A DNA stretch of 64,000 bases, from assembly GCA_020635435.1 (NCBI GenBank), contig JACJZU010000003.1, positions 124,001-188,000 on the forward strand, written 5' to 3'. The position numbers were made by a program, and so were the translations under genes. Shown here in pieces: positions 18,430 to 27,675 of this stretch. The DNA is from Flavobacteriales bacterium. Its GTDB lineage: Bacteria > Bacteroidota > Bacteroidia > NS11-12g > UBA9320. Numbering within the stretch: position 1 is the first letter of the stretch; every line of letters begins with the position of its first letter. Below the pieces are notes generated by a model. The model saw nothing but the letters and a program-made list of their open reading frames with translations, searched no databases and was not told the origin of the DNA.

Positions 18430-18762
18430 ATGAATTCCCTCAGAGTTTTAGCCTGTCTTATTGTTGTTTTGAGCCTCTTCGGTTGTGCAAAGAAAAGAAC
18501 TATTATACCTGATGATGTACTCGGCAAGGAAGAATTTGCTGCCTTGTTGACCGATATTCGTCTGGCCGAATCGAATGCCAAGTTGATCCGCACCAAGGGT
18601 AATATTGCCGACGCCCCCGATAGTCTTTACTTCTTGATTTTCAGACAGCACAACATCGATCGGGAAGATGCCCGGCGCAGTTTGGATTGGTATAGCGATA
18701 ATCCCGAAATCCTCAAGGAAGTGGATCAAATGGTCCTCGAAAATTTAAATCGTCTCAGATAA
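18430..18762 (+). CDS. DUF4296 lipoprotein
   Basis: A 110-residue lipoprotein starting at ATG 18430 (MNSLRVLACLIVVLSLFGC) with the lipobox L-F-G-C at Cys19. The mature part contains the I-P-D-D-V-L...L-L-T-D-I-R-L-A-E pattern and a Y-x-x-I-F-x-x-H-N-I-D repeat typical of DUF4296 in Bacteroidota. The role is unknown, at the periplasmic or outer-membrane face. Its stop overlaps the mutS2 start (TAATG), so the two are translationally coupled. The longer upstream frame is antisense to yggS and is rejected. Confidence 0.85.
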   Translation: MNSLRVLACLIVVLSLFGCAKKRTIIPDDVLGKEEFAALLTDIRLAESNAKLIRTKGNIADAPDSLYFLIFRQHNIDREDARRSLDWYSDNPEILKEVDQMVLENLNRLR

Positions 18763-21134
18763 TGGAGTGCTCCGCACAGATCGAGTTCAAGATCGGATTT
18801 GAAAGGATCCGGGATTTGCTGCTGGTCAATTGTCGAAATCCCGGTTCAAAGGAACTTGTCGATCGCATTCAACCTACACATCACCGCGCTTTGATCTCAG
18901 AATGGCTGGATCAAACCCGTGAATTCAAACAAATTCTCGAAGAGGGCAATGGTCCCACATTGCTCATTGAGAATCCGCTGGAGTCTGCCTTCGACAAACT
19001 GGCGTTGAGCAACAATTTTCTGGATGTTGAAGAATTACTTCAGATTCGGGACCTCGCTATGCTGGGCAGAGACCTCTACGCTTTTTTTGATCTAAATGCC
19101 GCCAGGTATCCGGCTCTTCAAGCCTGCGTGGAGCAGTGTGAACTGGATGAGCATATCGTCCGCTCGGTGGACAAACTATTTACTGAAACGGGGGAATGGC
19201 GGTGGAATGCCAGCAAGAAACTTCAGGAACTACATCATCAGGAAGAGCAAACTGCGCGTTCCATACAGCGTCACGTGCAATCGGAATACAAAAAACTCTC
19301 TGAAGCAGGATACCTGGCGGAGACCGATCTCACCATCCGCAATGGCCGATTGGTTCTACCCGTTATCGCAGAACATAAAAGACGCGTGAACGGATTGGTC
19401 CATGATGTTTCCGGCAATGGACGGATCTTCTATATCGAGCCCCTGGGTGCCTTGCAGAGCAGCAACGAACTCACCGAGATCCGCTTGGCAATTGGCCAGG
19501 AACAGCGCAGGCTGCTGCGCAAATTGTGCAATGAACTGCGCATTCATCTGAGCGATCTCAAAATGGCCAATAACCGGATCGTGTTCATGGAATTTGTTCG
19601 ATCGAAAGCCATGTTAGCACTCGATTTGCAGGCCATAGCCCCAATATTATCCGAAAATGCTGAAATTCAACTTGTTAAAGCACGGCACCCGCTCTTGTAT
19701 CTGAGCCACCGCTCCAAAGACCTTCCGATCGTCCCTTTAAGTCTACATCTCGCTGCGGATAACCGGATACTGTTGATCAGTGGTCCAAATGCCGGAGGGA
19801 AATCCGTAGCACTTAAAACGGTTGCCTTATTGCAATACATGCTTCAGTGTGGATTGCTGATCCCTTGCGACGGAGAAACGCGCATGGGCGTTTTTCATAA
19901 ATTATTCGTGGATATCGGCGATGATCAATCCATCGATAACGACCTGAGTTCGTACAGCAGCCATCTGCAAAACATGAAATCAATGCTCGAAGCGGCCGAT
20001 CCCGACACGCTTATCTGCATCGACGAGATCGGTGTGGGAACCGATCCCCAATTTGGCGGGGCATTGGCTGCCACCATGATCGAGGAATTGGCCAGATCAA
20101 ATTGTCGAGGCATCGTTACCACGCATTACGGGTTGTTAAAGACACTTGCCGATCAAACCGACGGCATTTTGAACGGCCGGATGAATTTTGACGCCGACGA
20201 TTTCAAACCTCTTTTCACACTCGAGATCGGGAAACCGGGCTCTTCCTTTGCATTCGAGGTGGCCGAGCGCATTGGTCTGCCTCCGGATCTCATAGAAGCT
20301 TCCCGTAAGTATGTGAATACCAAACAGGAAAAAACGGATCGTTTGCTGGCTCAACTCGACAAGGAGAAGTCGGAACTGGAGCTTATCACCGAATCGGTAC
20401 GCAAGGAGCAGGAAGCTTTACTTCGACTGAAATCCGACTATCAGACGGTGAAAAAGGAACTGGAAAAGGGAAGGGAAGAAATACTGACCCAAGCCCGGAA
20501 AAAGGCCCTACAGATCATCGAAAAGGCGAATGCCGACGTTGAACGAGCTGTCAAGAGGATCTCTGATGCGAAACAGGACCGCCAACTGATCAAGAAGATC
20601 AGAGAGGGATTGGAGGCCGAGAAAGCTGAGCTGACTAAAAAAGTCGGTAAATCTGCCGTGAAGAAGGACGAGGTCAGCAGGCCGATCCGAGTGGGTGATC
20701 GTGTGCGTATCGCCGGAAGCGAGGCTTGGGGGCAAGTTATGGAGATCCGAAAGGACAAGGCAGTTGTGGTTGCCGGTATCATAAAAACGACCATTGCCCT
20801 GAATGATCTGAGTCTGGTGCCCGAAAAGAAGATCCGAATGCCCGAACCCAAAGCCAATGTCGGACAAATGATCGTCGATCGGGGCAAGGAATTCAAATTG
20901 GAGCAGGACGTTCGAGGAATGCGCATGGATGAAGCACTCAAGTTTTTGGATGATTGGATCGACAACGCCCTCATGCTCGGACATTACCAGCTCAGATTGA
21001 TTCATGGAAAAGGAGATGGAATACTGAAGCAGGCGATCCGGAATCACCTTAAGGGGAAGAAATATGTACGTTCCATACAATATGAACATATTGAGCTTGG
21101 AGGAGAGGGAGTGAGTTTAATTGAATTGCAATAA
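18762..21134 (+). CDS. mutS2: Endonuclease MutS2
   Basis: A 790-residue MutS2. It lacks the mismatch-recognition domain of MutS and is tied to recombination suppression or ribosome rescue in other bacteria. Order of parts: core/clamp helices, ATPase with Walker A GPNAGGKSVALKT and Walker B LICIDEIGVGTDP, a TTHYGLLK switch, a long Lys/Glu-rich coiled coil (about residues 515-640), a KOW-like segment, and a C-terminal Smr nuclease domain with DVRGMRMDEAL and LIHGKGDGILKQAI. Start ATG 18762 overlaps the preceding stop. It is followed without a gap by the thioesterase gene. Confidence 0.95.
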   Translation: MECSAQIEFKIGFERIRDLLLVNCRNPGSKELVDRIQPTHHRALISEWLDQTREFKQILEEGNGPTLLIENPLESAFDKLALSNNFLDVEELLQIRDLAMLGRDLYAFFDLNAARYPALQACVEQCELDEHIVRSVDKLFTETGEWRWNASKKLQELHHQEEQTARSIQRHVQSEYKKLSEAGYLAETDLTIRNGRLVLPVIAEHKRRVNGLVHDVSGNGRIFYIEPLGALQSSNELTEIRLAIGQEQRRLLRKLCNELRIHLSDLKMANNRIVFMEFVRSKAMLALDLQAIAPILSENAEIQLVKARHPLLYLSHRSKDLPIVPLSLHLAADNRILLISGPNAGGKSVALKTVALLQYMLQCGLLIPCDGETRMGVFHKLFVDIGDDQSIDNDLSSYSSHLQNMKSMLEAADPDTLICIDEIGVGTDPQFGGALAATMIEELARSNCRGIVTTHYGLLKTLADQTDGILNGRMNFDADDFKPLFTLEIGKPGSSFAFEVAERIGLPPDLIEASRKYVNTKQEKTDRLLAQLDKEKSELELITESVRKEQEALLRLKSDYQTVKKELEKGREEILTQARKKALQIIEKANADVERAVKRISDAKQDRQLIKKIREGLEAEKAELTKKVGKSAVKKDEVSRPIRVGDRVRIAGSEAWGQVMEIRKDKAVVVAGIIKTTIALNDLSLVPEKKIRMPEPKANVGQMIVDRGKEFKLEQDVRGMRMDEALKFLDDWIDNALMLGHYQLRLIHGKGDGILKQAIRNHLKGKKYVRSIQYEHIELGGEGVSLIELQ

Positions 21135-21560
21135 ATGAGGAATCCATTCAAGGAGGGTGATACAATGACCTATTCCAAAAGGGTCCGTGCTGATGAAACA
21201 GCCCGCTTTGAATCCGGTGAAGTTCATCCCTATTACGGGACTTTTGCTTTGGGCCGGGATGCCGAGTGGTCGACCCGTTTGTTTGTGCTCGAAATGAAAG
21301 AAGAAGGCGAAGAGGGAATCGGTACGTATTTGAACATTGAACACATCGGTCCGGCGAGGGTCGGAGAGCTGGTAACCTTTACTGCCCGTTTCGAACGTTT
21401 GGACGGAAGGCATTTGCATTGTTCTTTTTTGGCCCGCTGCGCAGAGCGTGAGATCGCAAAAGGTACAACCGGACAAATGATCCTGTCGGAAGAGCGGCTG
21501 AAAAAGCTATATAACGCCTTTCCCGGCGATGCATTCAGCAGGATTGATCCGGAAAGTTGA
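21135..21560 (+). CDS. Hotdog-fold thioesterase-like protein
   Basis: A 141-residue protein whose ATG directly follows the mutS2 TAA. The pattern V-R-A-D-E-T-A-R-F then H-P-Y-Y-G-T-F-A-L, and E-H-I-G-P-A-R-V-G-E-L-V-T-F-T-A-R followed by a beta strand, resembles the FlK/fluoroacetyl-CoA thioesterase-like branch of hotdog proteins, which hydrolyse small acyl-CoAs. No substrate can be assigned. Its position suggests co-transcription with mutS2 but not a shared function. Confidence 0.7.
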   Translation: MRNPFKEGDTMTYSKRVRADETARFESGEVHPYYGTFALGRDAEWSTRLFVLEMKEEGEEGIGTYLNIEHIGPARVGELVTFTARFERLDGRHLHCSFLARCAEREIAKGTTGQMILSEERLKKLYNAFPGDAFSRIDPES

Positions 21561-21726
21561 ATGACCACAACACGATCTAACCTTTGGGAGAAATGCTCTT
21601 AGATGTCATTCTCACATATCTGAGATGTACCTGATCAATTCGATGATGAGGATCGAACTGCATTGGAACGGAGCAAAGTCCCTCGGTAAAACCCAAAATA
21701 TTCAACAAATTTGAGCCCCCTTGAAT

Positions 21727-22176
21727 ATGGCAAAGGAGAAGCATAAAGACATTCGGATCAAAAACCGCAAGGCCAGTTTTGAATATTTCCTCGAAACTCG
21801 TTTCACCGCAGGCATAGTTCTTACCGGAGCGGAAGTTAAATCGGTGCGGGAGGGTAAGGCGAGTATCAGTGAAGCCTATTGTTTATTTGATGGGGGGAAA
21901 TTGATCATCCGGGGAATGCACATTGCAGAATTCAGAAATGCCGGTTACGCGGTACAGCAACCCTTGCGTGATCGGGACCTTCTTCTCAACCGATCGGAAC
22001 TCAAGAAGATCCGTGCAAAACTTAAAGATACCGGTTATACGATCGTTCCCGTTGAATTGTTCTTGTCGGAAACCGGGTATGTGAAGATCGAGATAGCCCT
22101 TGCACGTGGTAAAAAATTGTATGACAAGCGCGACGACATCAAAAAGCGCGATCAGGAGCGCGATCTGATGCGTTGA
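21727..22176 (+). CDS. smpB: SsrA-binding protein SmpB
   Basis: A 149-residue partner of tmRNA in ribosome rescue. It has the IRIKNRKASFEYFLE start, the GIVLTGAEVKSVREGKAS motif and the basic C-terminal tail (KKLYDKRDDIKKRDQERD) that mimics mRNA in the decoding centre. ATG 21727 is preferred over the in-frame TTG at 21721. No ssrA gene is visible nearby. It is convergent with the GT9 gene, 6 bases apart. Confidence 0.96.
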   Translation: MAKEKHKDIRIKNRKASFEYFLETRFTAGIVLTGAEVKSVREGKASISEAYCLFDGGKLIIRGMHIAEFRNAGYAVQQPLRDRDLLLNRSELKKIRAKLKDTGYTIVPVELFLSETGYVKIEIALARGKKLYDKRDDIKKRDQERDLMR

Positions 22177-22182
22177 AATGTC

Positions 22183-23163
22183 CTAAGCCAATAATTCTTC
22201 ACAGCATCGATAGACTTCTGCTACTTCAATGGAAGCTATGCGTTCTGCCGGGGGCAGGTCGAGCGGGTGGATGATCCTGGTTCTTTCTCCATAAGGGTAA
22301 AAAACATTTGGAACTCCGGGACCGAACAATGCCACGAGAGGAGTACCGGCTACGGTAGCCAAATGCAAAGGGCCGCTTTCATTCCCGATAAAAAGTGAGG
22401 CCTTTCCGCAAAGGACAAATAGCTGCCGGAGGGTGGTCTTTCCGGCAAGATCAAGGAAACTGACCGAATTTTCTGCAATTCGAGAAGTGATAGGGGTCTC
22501 ATCCGGGCCACCGCAGAGAATGGTTTTGAGGCCGAAGCGGGAATACAACTTCTCGCCCAGCTCCCGGAAGTGTTCTGCCGGCCATCTGCGTTCTACGGCA
22601 TTCGCGCCACTGTGCATGACAACGAATCTTTCTGATCCGAATTCAGATAGGATATTCCCAATATGGTGCTCATCATCGTCATTAGGACGCACTTGCGGAT
22701 CCCGGTAGGGTAGTTCTCCCAAAAGCGGTCGCAGGATCTCCCAATTGGTCAAACGTTCGTGTAATTGGCCACCTCGGATCTTTTGACGCAATCGAACGGT
22801 ACCCCGGTCTAAATACCTCGAACTGTTCCCCCGAATTACACTCAACAGGGAAGCGGTGGTTCCCCTGAGATCGATCTGCACGTCGAACTTTTCCTTCAGT
22901 ATGTCCATGGAATGACTGATGCGATCCAAACCTATCGGTTCCACCAAATTCCTGCACACCGCTTTGCACAGTAGGGTAAGTTCCGACGATGGGTATACGG
23001 TCCGTAACGACTCAAGCACGTGCAAGGTGTAGATCATATCACCGATCTCATCCAGTTTCACGATGAGGATTCGATGGGGTGTATCTTCCGTCCATTCCGC
23101 TGTTCCGTTCGCAATAACGTTCGCAATGGAAGTTGTTAAATATAGCAGTTGCTCGCTGTGCAA
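22183..23163 (-). CDS. Glycosyltransferase family 9 (heptosyltransferase-like) protein
   Basis: A 326-residue GT-B fold enzyme of family 9. It has the N-terminal ILIVKLDEIGDMI loop, the mid-protein FVVMHSGANAVERRWPAEHF motif and the C-terminal donor-binding LFIGNESGPLHLATVAGTPLVALFGP motif. These are the marks of ADP-heptose:LPS heptosyltransferases, although the sugar and acceptor cannot be told. Together with kdsA it supports LPS core synthesis. It follows the cyclase gene (23171) after 7 bases on the same strand, probably one transcript. Confidence 0.88.
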   Translation of the reverse strand: MHSEQLLYLTTSIANVIANGTAEWTEDTPHRILIVKLDEIGDMIYTLHVLESLRTVYPSSELTLLCKAVCRNLVEPIGLDRISHSMDILKEKFDVQIDLRGTTASLLSVIRGNSSRYLDRGTVRLRQKIRGGQLHERLTNWEILRPLLGELPYRDPQVRPNDDDEHHIGNILSEFGSERFVVMHSGANAVERRWPAEHFRELGEKLYSRFGLKTILCGGPDETPITSRIAENSVSFLDLAGKTTLRQLFVLCGKASLFIGNESGPLHLATVAGTPLVALFGPGVPNVFYPYGERTRIIHPLDLPPAERIASIEVAEVYRCCEELLA

Positions 23164-23170
23164 TTTCTGA

Positions 23171-23914
23171 TCAAATTAAGGGAAACAACACGGGCCTTGA
23201 CGGACTGGCGTCCAATTCAAGTGGGGCCACCTGAAGGTTGAGCAGGTATGTACCATCCGGGATCGAATTATCTGCATAGATGAACTCGGTTATCGTGGCA
23301 TTCAAACGCGGATCATCCGGGTAATTCCAGAATGCGTGGTGGGCAAGCAATTTTCCCTGATCCTCTTCTCGGTCGATCGAGGGTAGATCCACCAGAAGAT
23401 GGCGTATTCCCCTTTGAGCCAATTCTTTGGTAACACGATGATCGACGTAAACCGGATTTGTGCCCGAGTAGCGCATCGAACATTTTTGAACCGAATTGGG
23501 CAATGTCCGGATCGCGATCGCATCCACATTGTTCTCAAGCTTGGGTATGATCTGTTCGGGTAAGATCACCGAGTCCCCATTGGATTCAAGCATGGGTTCA
23601 ACCGACAGAAGCTGACAAAGGAAGAAATGCTCCTTCAAGGCGGTGTTCACGGAATACCGTTCAGGGGCAATATGCCCGACACTTTCGGTATGGGTACAAT
23701 TACCATGTGGGTTGAAGCGCACATCAAAGCAGTTCACCGGCCCGCCCTCTGCGACCGAACCAATAAAAGTACCCAATTGAAATGGGCTGAACAAAGGGTC
23801 GTCGATATAATAAGCGTTTAGCTGTCCGTTATGTCTGAGCGGTATGGATAGATCATGAAACCGGTTCGTGTCAATCTGAAAACTCCGACCGTTTAGTTCA
23901 ATAAACAGTTTCAT
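23171..23914 (-). CDS. Cyclase family protein (kynurenine formamidase-like)
   Basis: A 247-residue metal-dependent hydrolase of the cyclase family, read from ATG 23914 (MKLFIELNG). The metal-binding motif H-G-N-C-T-H-T-E-S-V-G-H (His70, His75, His81) corresponds to the family pattern HGTHxDxPxH, with Glu replacing Asp. The C-terminal half has the LLVDLPSIDREED and AHHAFWN segments that place further ligands. Family members act on N-formylkynurenine or related amides; no tryptophan catabolism genes are nearby, so the substrate is open. It is the first gene of a two-gene unit with the GT9 gene. Confidence 0.8.
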   Translation of the reverse strand: MKLFIELNGRSFQIDTNRFHDLSIPLRHNGQLNAYYIDDPLFSPFQLGTFIGSVAEGGPVNCFDVRFNPHGNCTHTESVGHIAPERYSVNTALKEHFFLCQLLSVEPMLESNGDSVILPEQIIPKLENNVDAIAIRTLPNSVQKCSMRYSGTNPVYVDHRVTKELAQRGIRHLLVDLPSIDREEDQGKLLAHHAFWNYPDDPRLNATITEFIYADNSIPDGTYLLNLQVAPLELDASPSRPVLFPLI

Positions 23915-24012
23915 TGGTGATGTTTGTTGCTTCAAGTGGCAAATTGCTCATGGGGAATGCAATTCGCAAGTAATTGCGCTGTAAATTTCGGTTTTTACCC
24001 GAACGATAGGCT

Positions 24013-25197
24013 ATGAATAACTATTTGATCAAGAAATACTGGAAACTGGCGCTCCTGATCTCTGCAGCACTCATAGCCGCGGCCTCTCTGTGGTATACGA
24101 ATACGCTGGTAGACAATCTGAAGGCAGAAGAGCGCCAGAAAGCCCGAATTTGGGCAGATGCAACGCGTGTGATGGTCAATGCGGCGGAAATGGACAATGA
24201 CGTAACGTTTCCCCTTAGTGTGGTTATGGCCAATGGCACCATTCCCGTGATCGCCACGATTGAAGACAGTTTCCGGGTGGAAGGTGGACATACGCCGGAT
24301 TCATATACCATTATCGCTCACCGTAATCTGGATTCTGCCAAAGTTCAACAGCCCGGTTATCTGAACGCTAAAATTGCTCAAATGCGTTCGCAAATCGATC
24401 CCATCGAACTGGACTTCGTGGAGGGCCAGAAGATCGTTATCTATTATGAGCACAGTATCCTGCTTACTCAATTGAGGTGGTATCCTTATATACAGCTCAC
24501 CGTGATCGGACTGTTTCTCCTTGTAAGTTATTTTGCCTTCAGTTATTCGAGGAGATCGGAGCAGAACCAGGTATGGGTTGGTATGAGCAAGGAAACGGCC
24601 CATCAGCTGGGGACCCCGATTTCGAGTATGGTAGCCTGGCTGGAATTGCTGGGAGAAGAAGGGCAGGTTCCACCCCATATACTGGAAGAAATGGAGAACG
24701 ATCTCAACCGTTTGGAAATTATTACCGAACGTTTCTCCAAGATCGGGTCCGAGCCGGTATTGACCGATCTGTCAATTGGCGCTATTGTAACTGAAACGGT
24801 AACCTACCTGCGCAAAAGGCTGAGCAGTCACGTACAGTTTGAAATACACGACGAATCCGAAGGTGCCCTGGTACCGCTCAATGCGCCCCTATTCGCGTGG
24901 GTGATCGAGAACATCACAAAGAATGCCGTCGATGCCATGGAGGGCAGCGGTAAGATCGACTACAGGATCTACAAAAAGGAGGGATCGGTTTGCCTGGAGA
25001 TCAGTGATACCGGTAAGGGCATTCCTTCAGGTAAATTCAAAACGATCTTCAAACCCGGTTACACTACCAAAAAACGAGGTTGGGGCCTCGGACTATCTCT
25101 GGTAAAGCGGATCGTAGAGAATTACCATCGTGGAAAAATTATTGTAAAGGAATCAATACCCAATCAACGCACTACGTTCAAGATCACTTTGAAATGA
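24013..25197 (+). CDS. Membrane sensor histidine kinase
   Basis: A 394-residue orphan kinase. Two membrane segments (residues about 10-28 and 157-177) bracket a periplasmic sensor domain of about 130 residues. The H box is GMSKETAHQLGTPISS with phospho-acceptor His197. The N box is ENITKNAVDAM, and the G boxes are DTGKGIPSGKFKTIF and GWGLGLSLVKRIVE. No HAMP and no receiver domain is seen. No response regulator is adjacent; the nearest receiver protein is at 29713. The stop overlaps the next start by ATGA, so the kinase and the TonB-C-like protein are translationally coupled. A near-consensus -7 box TAAATTTC lies at 23982-23989. Confidence 0.92.
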   Translation: MNNYLIKKYWKLALLISAALIAAASLWYTNTLVDNLKAEERQKARIWADATRVMVNAAEMDNDVTFPLSVVMANGTIPVIATIEDSFRVEGGHTPDSYTIIAHRNLDSAKVQQPGYLNAKIAQMRSQIDPIELDFVEGQKIVIYYEHSILLTQLRWYPYIQLTVIGLFLLVSYFAFSYSRRSEQNQVWVGMSKETAHQLGTPISSMVAWLELLGEEGQVPPHILEEMENDLNRLEIITERFSKIGSEPVLTDLSIGAIVTETVTYLRKRLSSHVQFEIHDESEGALVPLNAPLFAWVIENITKNAVDAMEGSGKIDYRIYKKEGSVCLEISDTGKGIPSGKFKTIFKPGYTTKKRGWGLGLSLVKRIVENYHRGKIIVKESIPNQRTTFKITLK

Positions 25198-25895
25198 GGA
25201 TACTTTTAACCCTTGCATTTTCCTTCCTGTTCCTCATGCTTGCGGCTCAGGAAGAGCGTGTCAGTTTTCCGGGAGGTTTGCAGGCACAGAACAATTTCAT
25301 TTTGCAGAATCTGAAATATCCGTCCAAGGCAGGTGCTTTTCGCGGCGACACCAGTATTTTCGTTGTCCTCAACATAGACACGACAGGTCGTGCTGTGCTC
25401 CAATACGCACCTTCACCTGAAGAAGATATAATGGGTTTTTGGGGGAGTATTCAGGATCTGGTCGATGTAATGCCCAGATGGATCCCCGCCACTTACAAAG
25501 GTCACAAGATACCTTCGCAGGCCGTTCTTCAACTCAATTTCAGCCGGAAGTCTGAGTCGGCAAATACGGAGCCTTATCCGATGTTCCGCGACTATTATTT
25601 GTATTACGAGCATCCACCAAGCTTCCCTTACGGGCAGATCCACCTCAGCAAGAGAATGGCCGGCTACATTCGGTCTTCTACAGGAATGATGCAGCTCGAT
25701 GCGAAGGTCTCCGCAAGGATCGTTGTGGATACGCAAGGCGAGGTATCGGGCATCATTATACTCGACAAAGAAGGGCAACTCGAAGAGCAATATTGGAAAC
25801 AGGCCATTGCCGCTGCAGGAAGCTGGAAACCGGCGCAGATACAGGGAAGGCCTGTAAAAGCACAATACCTGTTCCAGTTACACCTGCGCTACTGA
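25194..25895 (+). CDS. Exported protein with two TonB-C-terminal-like domains
   Basis: A 233-residue protein from ATG 25194 with a signal peptide (MRILLTLAFSFLFLMLAAQ). Two similar halves follow. Residues about 25-125 (FILQNLKYPSKAGAF, SIFVVLNIDTTGRAV, MPRWIPATYKGHKIPSQAVL) and 150-233 (KVSARIVVDTQGEVSGIIIL, GSWKPAQIQGRPVKAQYLF) each read like the TonB C-terminal fold: Y-P, a V-x-V-x-x-D-x-x-G-x-V strand pair, then W-x-P-A-x-x-x-G-x-x-V. There is no TonB membrane anchor or Pro-rich linker. It could sense or bind TonB boxes in the periplasm. It overlaps the kinase by 4 bases and the convergent M23 gene by 7. Confidence 0.65.
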   Translation: MRILLTLAFSFLFLMLAAQEERVSFPGGLQAQNNFILQNLKYPSKAGAFRGDTSIFVVLNIDTTGRAVLQYAPSPEEDIMGFWGSIQDLVDVMPRWIPATYKGHKIPSQAVLQLNFSRKSESANTEPYPMFRDYYLYYEHPPSFPYGQIHLSKRMAGYIRSSTGMMQLDAKVSARIVVDTQGEVSGIIILDKEGQLEEQYWKQAIAAAGSWKPAQIQGRPVKAQYLFQLHLRY

Positions 25896-27175
25896 ACTTC
25901 GCTCTTATTTGAAGCGTCAAGCGGAATACTGTTCATTTCGCGGCGCAGCGAGTCCCGAACCTGTTCAAACGCTCCCCGATTGCTCTCGGAGATCGGAGTG
26001 CTTGGCGGTATCTTCACAGAAAACGGATCCACCTGTTTGCCATTCATCCAGAAACGAAAACACAAATGAGGTCCGGTTGCAAGACCGGTACTGCCCACAT
26101 AACCGATAACCTGACCCTGAGTCACTCTCTGTCCATTGCGAACTGCACGCTTGCTCATGTGTAAATACTGGGTTGTATAGGTCGAATTGTGTTGAACTTT
26201 CACATAGTTCCCGTTCCCATAAGTAAAGGAAGATGCCACTACAACGCCATCTCCAACCGTACGGATAGGCGTTCCGTGTGGTGCGGCATAGTCGGTTCCC
26301 AAATGTGCTTTCCAACGTTTTTGAACAGGATGAAATCTTTTTTTCGTGTAGCGCGAACTGATCCTGCTGTATTTCAGAGGTGCTTTCAGGAAGGCTTTTC
26401 GAAGACTTTTACCCGCATCGTCGAAGTACGTGTGGGCTTCATCCTGAAGGAATCTGTACGCCCTGAAGGTATCGCCCCTGTGGTAAAATTCAGCCGATGC
26501 GATCTTACCTATGGCGTAGGTTTTCCCATCAACGCGAAGCTCTTCGAAAATGACCTTGAAATAATCGTTGACGTCGATCTTGAAAAAGTCGACCTGCCAG
26601 GCGAATACTTCGGAAAGTTTGATGCCGAGTTCATAGCTCGTTTGACTCTCCAAAATGCTGTGATAGAGCGTTTTATTGATCCGACTTCCTATGGTCCGCA
26701 CGATAGTATCAACCGGTAATTTGTAGATACGCACTCCGATGGAATCCCTCACCGTGAAGATCACTTTCGTGTCCATCGCATCGTGGTACACCAAATGCGC
26801 CAGTTGGGGAACAGAGTCCACTAGGCTGTACAGAGCAGTGATCCATTTTTCACTCTGAATTCTTCGCAGATCGAATACACCGACCGAGGCATTGATCAGT
26901 TGTTGTATGGTGTCGTTACCTACTCTGTATGGAATGAAAAAATGATGAAAAAGCTGATTGGGTTTGATCTTGGTTGAGTCGATCCGGAGACTTCCCTCCA
27001 GGTATCTGATATCGAGGTAATTCAAATATCTTGGTTCAGCGATCTGCTCATTCCTGCCAAGGGAGTCACCGTTCCGAACAGTATGAGTCGTTCCGTTTTG
27101 CCCTCCACGCTTGTTGCAGGAAAGACAAAGGATCACAAATAGGATCAAATAGCTGTAGCGCAGATAATTCATCAA
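25889..27175 (-). CDS. M23 family metallopeptidase lipoprotein
   Basis: A 428-residue putative peptidoglycan endopeptidase. The N-terminal hydrophobic segment ends L-S-C20, a lipobox candidate. Residues 30-285 form OapA/MepM-like N-terminal domains without LysM repeats. The LytM core holds His291 and Asp295 ([11 protein letters not shown]), a YLHM histidine and G-P-H370-L-C372-F: the usual second His of the HxH motif is Cys. Such a change still permits zinc binding and may be a clade feature. The 3' end overlaps the convergent TonB-C-like gene by 7 bases. The long M-M start at 27175 is kept because the next Met gives nearly the same N-terminus. Confidence 0.85.
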   Translation of the reverse strand: MMNYLRYSYLILFVILCLSCNKRGGQNGTTHTVRNGDSLGRNEQIAEPRYLNYLDIRYLEGSLRIDSTKIKPNQLFHHFFIPYRVGNDTIQQLINASVGVFDLRRIQSEKWITALYSLVDSVPQLAHLVYHDAMDTKVIFTVRDSIGVRIYKLPVDTIVRTIGSRINKTLYHSILESQTSYELGIKLSEVFAWQVDFFKIDVNDYFKVIFEELRVDGKTYAIGKIASAEFYHRGDTFRAYRFLQDEAHTYFDDAGKSLRKAFLKAPLKYSRISSRYTKKRFHPVQKRWKAHLGTDYAAPHGTPIRTVGDGVVVASSFTYGNGNYVKVQHNSTYTTQYLHMSKRAVRNGQRVTQGQVIGYVGSTGLATGPHLCFRFWMNGKQVDPFSVKIPPSTPISESNRGAFEQVRDSLRREMNSIPLDASNKSEVQ

Positions 27176-27218
27176 TTGATTCTATGTTCTCATTGGAACA
27201 AAATATCGAACAATAATA

Positions 27219-27247
27219 TTGTCTTTGTGGTTGAACAGATACTTTTG
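27219..27247 (+). promoter_or_regulatory. Promoter of trxA (TTG-N18-TACTTTTG)
   Basis: A -33 TTG at 27219-27221 with 18 bases to a perfect -7 box TACTTTTG at 27240-27247, giving a leader of about 40 bases before ATG 27293. The in-frame upstream extension of trxA spans this promoter and is therefore unlikely to be translated. Confidence 0.75.
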
Positions 27248-27292
27248 CAGCATAGAATTTCCAACACATTTAGAAACATACACAACATTAAC

Positions 27293-27613
27293 ATGGCATT
27301 ACAACTCACAGACGCAAACTTTAAAAGCGAAGTACTCGATTCAGATGTTCCGGTATTGGTTGATTTTTGGGCAGTATGGTGCGGCCCTTGTCGCATGATC
27401 GAGCCCATCGTGGAGGAGATCTCGCACGAATACGAGGGGAAATTGAAGGTGGGTAAGATGAATGTGGACGAGAACCGAAATACACCTGCTCAGTACGGTA
27501 TACGTAGCATACCTACACTGTTGATATTCAAAAACGGAGAATTGGTGGACAAGCTGGTTGGTGCTGTTCCGAAATCCTCGATCACGTCAAAAGTTGACGC
27601 ACAGGTATCCTGA
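27293..27613 (+). CDS. trxA: Thioredoxin
   Basis: A 106-residue cytoplasmic thioredoxin with the classical WCGPC active site in [15 protein letters not shown]. The conserved cis-Pro lies in [14 protein letters not shown], and VGAVPKSSI follows. The length is standard and there is no signal peptide with the ATG at 27293. It has its own promoter and a perfect terminator (27641), so it is monocistronic. Confidence 0.95.
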   Translation: MALQLTDANFKSEVLDSDVPVLVDFWAVWCGPCRMIEPIVEEISHEYEGKLKVGKMNVDENRNTPAQYGIRSIPTLLIFKNGELVDKLVGAVPKSSITSKVDAQVS

Positions 27614-27640
27614 TCGGAAACGCACATACTAAAGACCTTG

Positions 27641-27675
27641 AACAACGGTTACTTTTGTGACCGTTGTTTTTTTTT
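27641..27675 (+). terminator. trxA terminator with an embedded -7 promoter box
   Basis: AACAACGGT (27641-27649) pairs perfectly with ACCGTTGTT (27660-27668), followed by T to 27675. The loop carries TACTTTTG (27650-27657), a perfect -7 promoter element. The next gene's ATG comes directly after the T-run at 27676. Confidence 0.85.

Noticed and set aside
20441..21089. Long minus-strand frames opposite the mutS2 coiled coil and Smr domain
   Set aside because: They reflect the low-complexity Lys/Glu codons of the coil; no domain seen.
25080..25193. Upstream extension of the TonB-C-like gene inside the kinase
   Set aside because: It overlaps the conserved kinase G2 region in a second frame; the ATG at 25194 gives a proper signal peptide.
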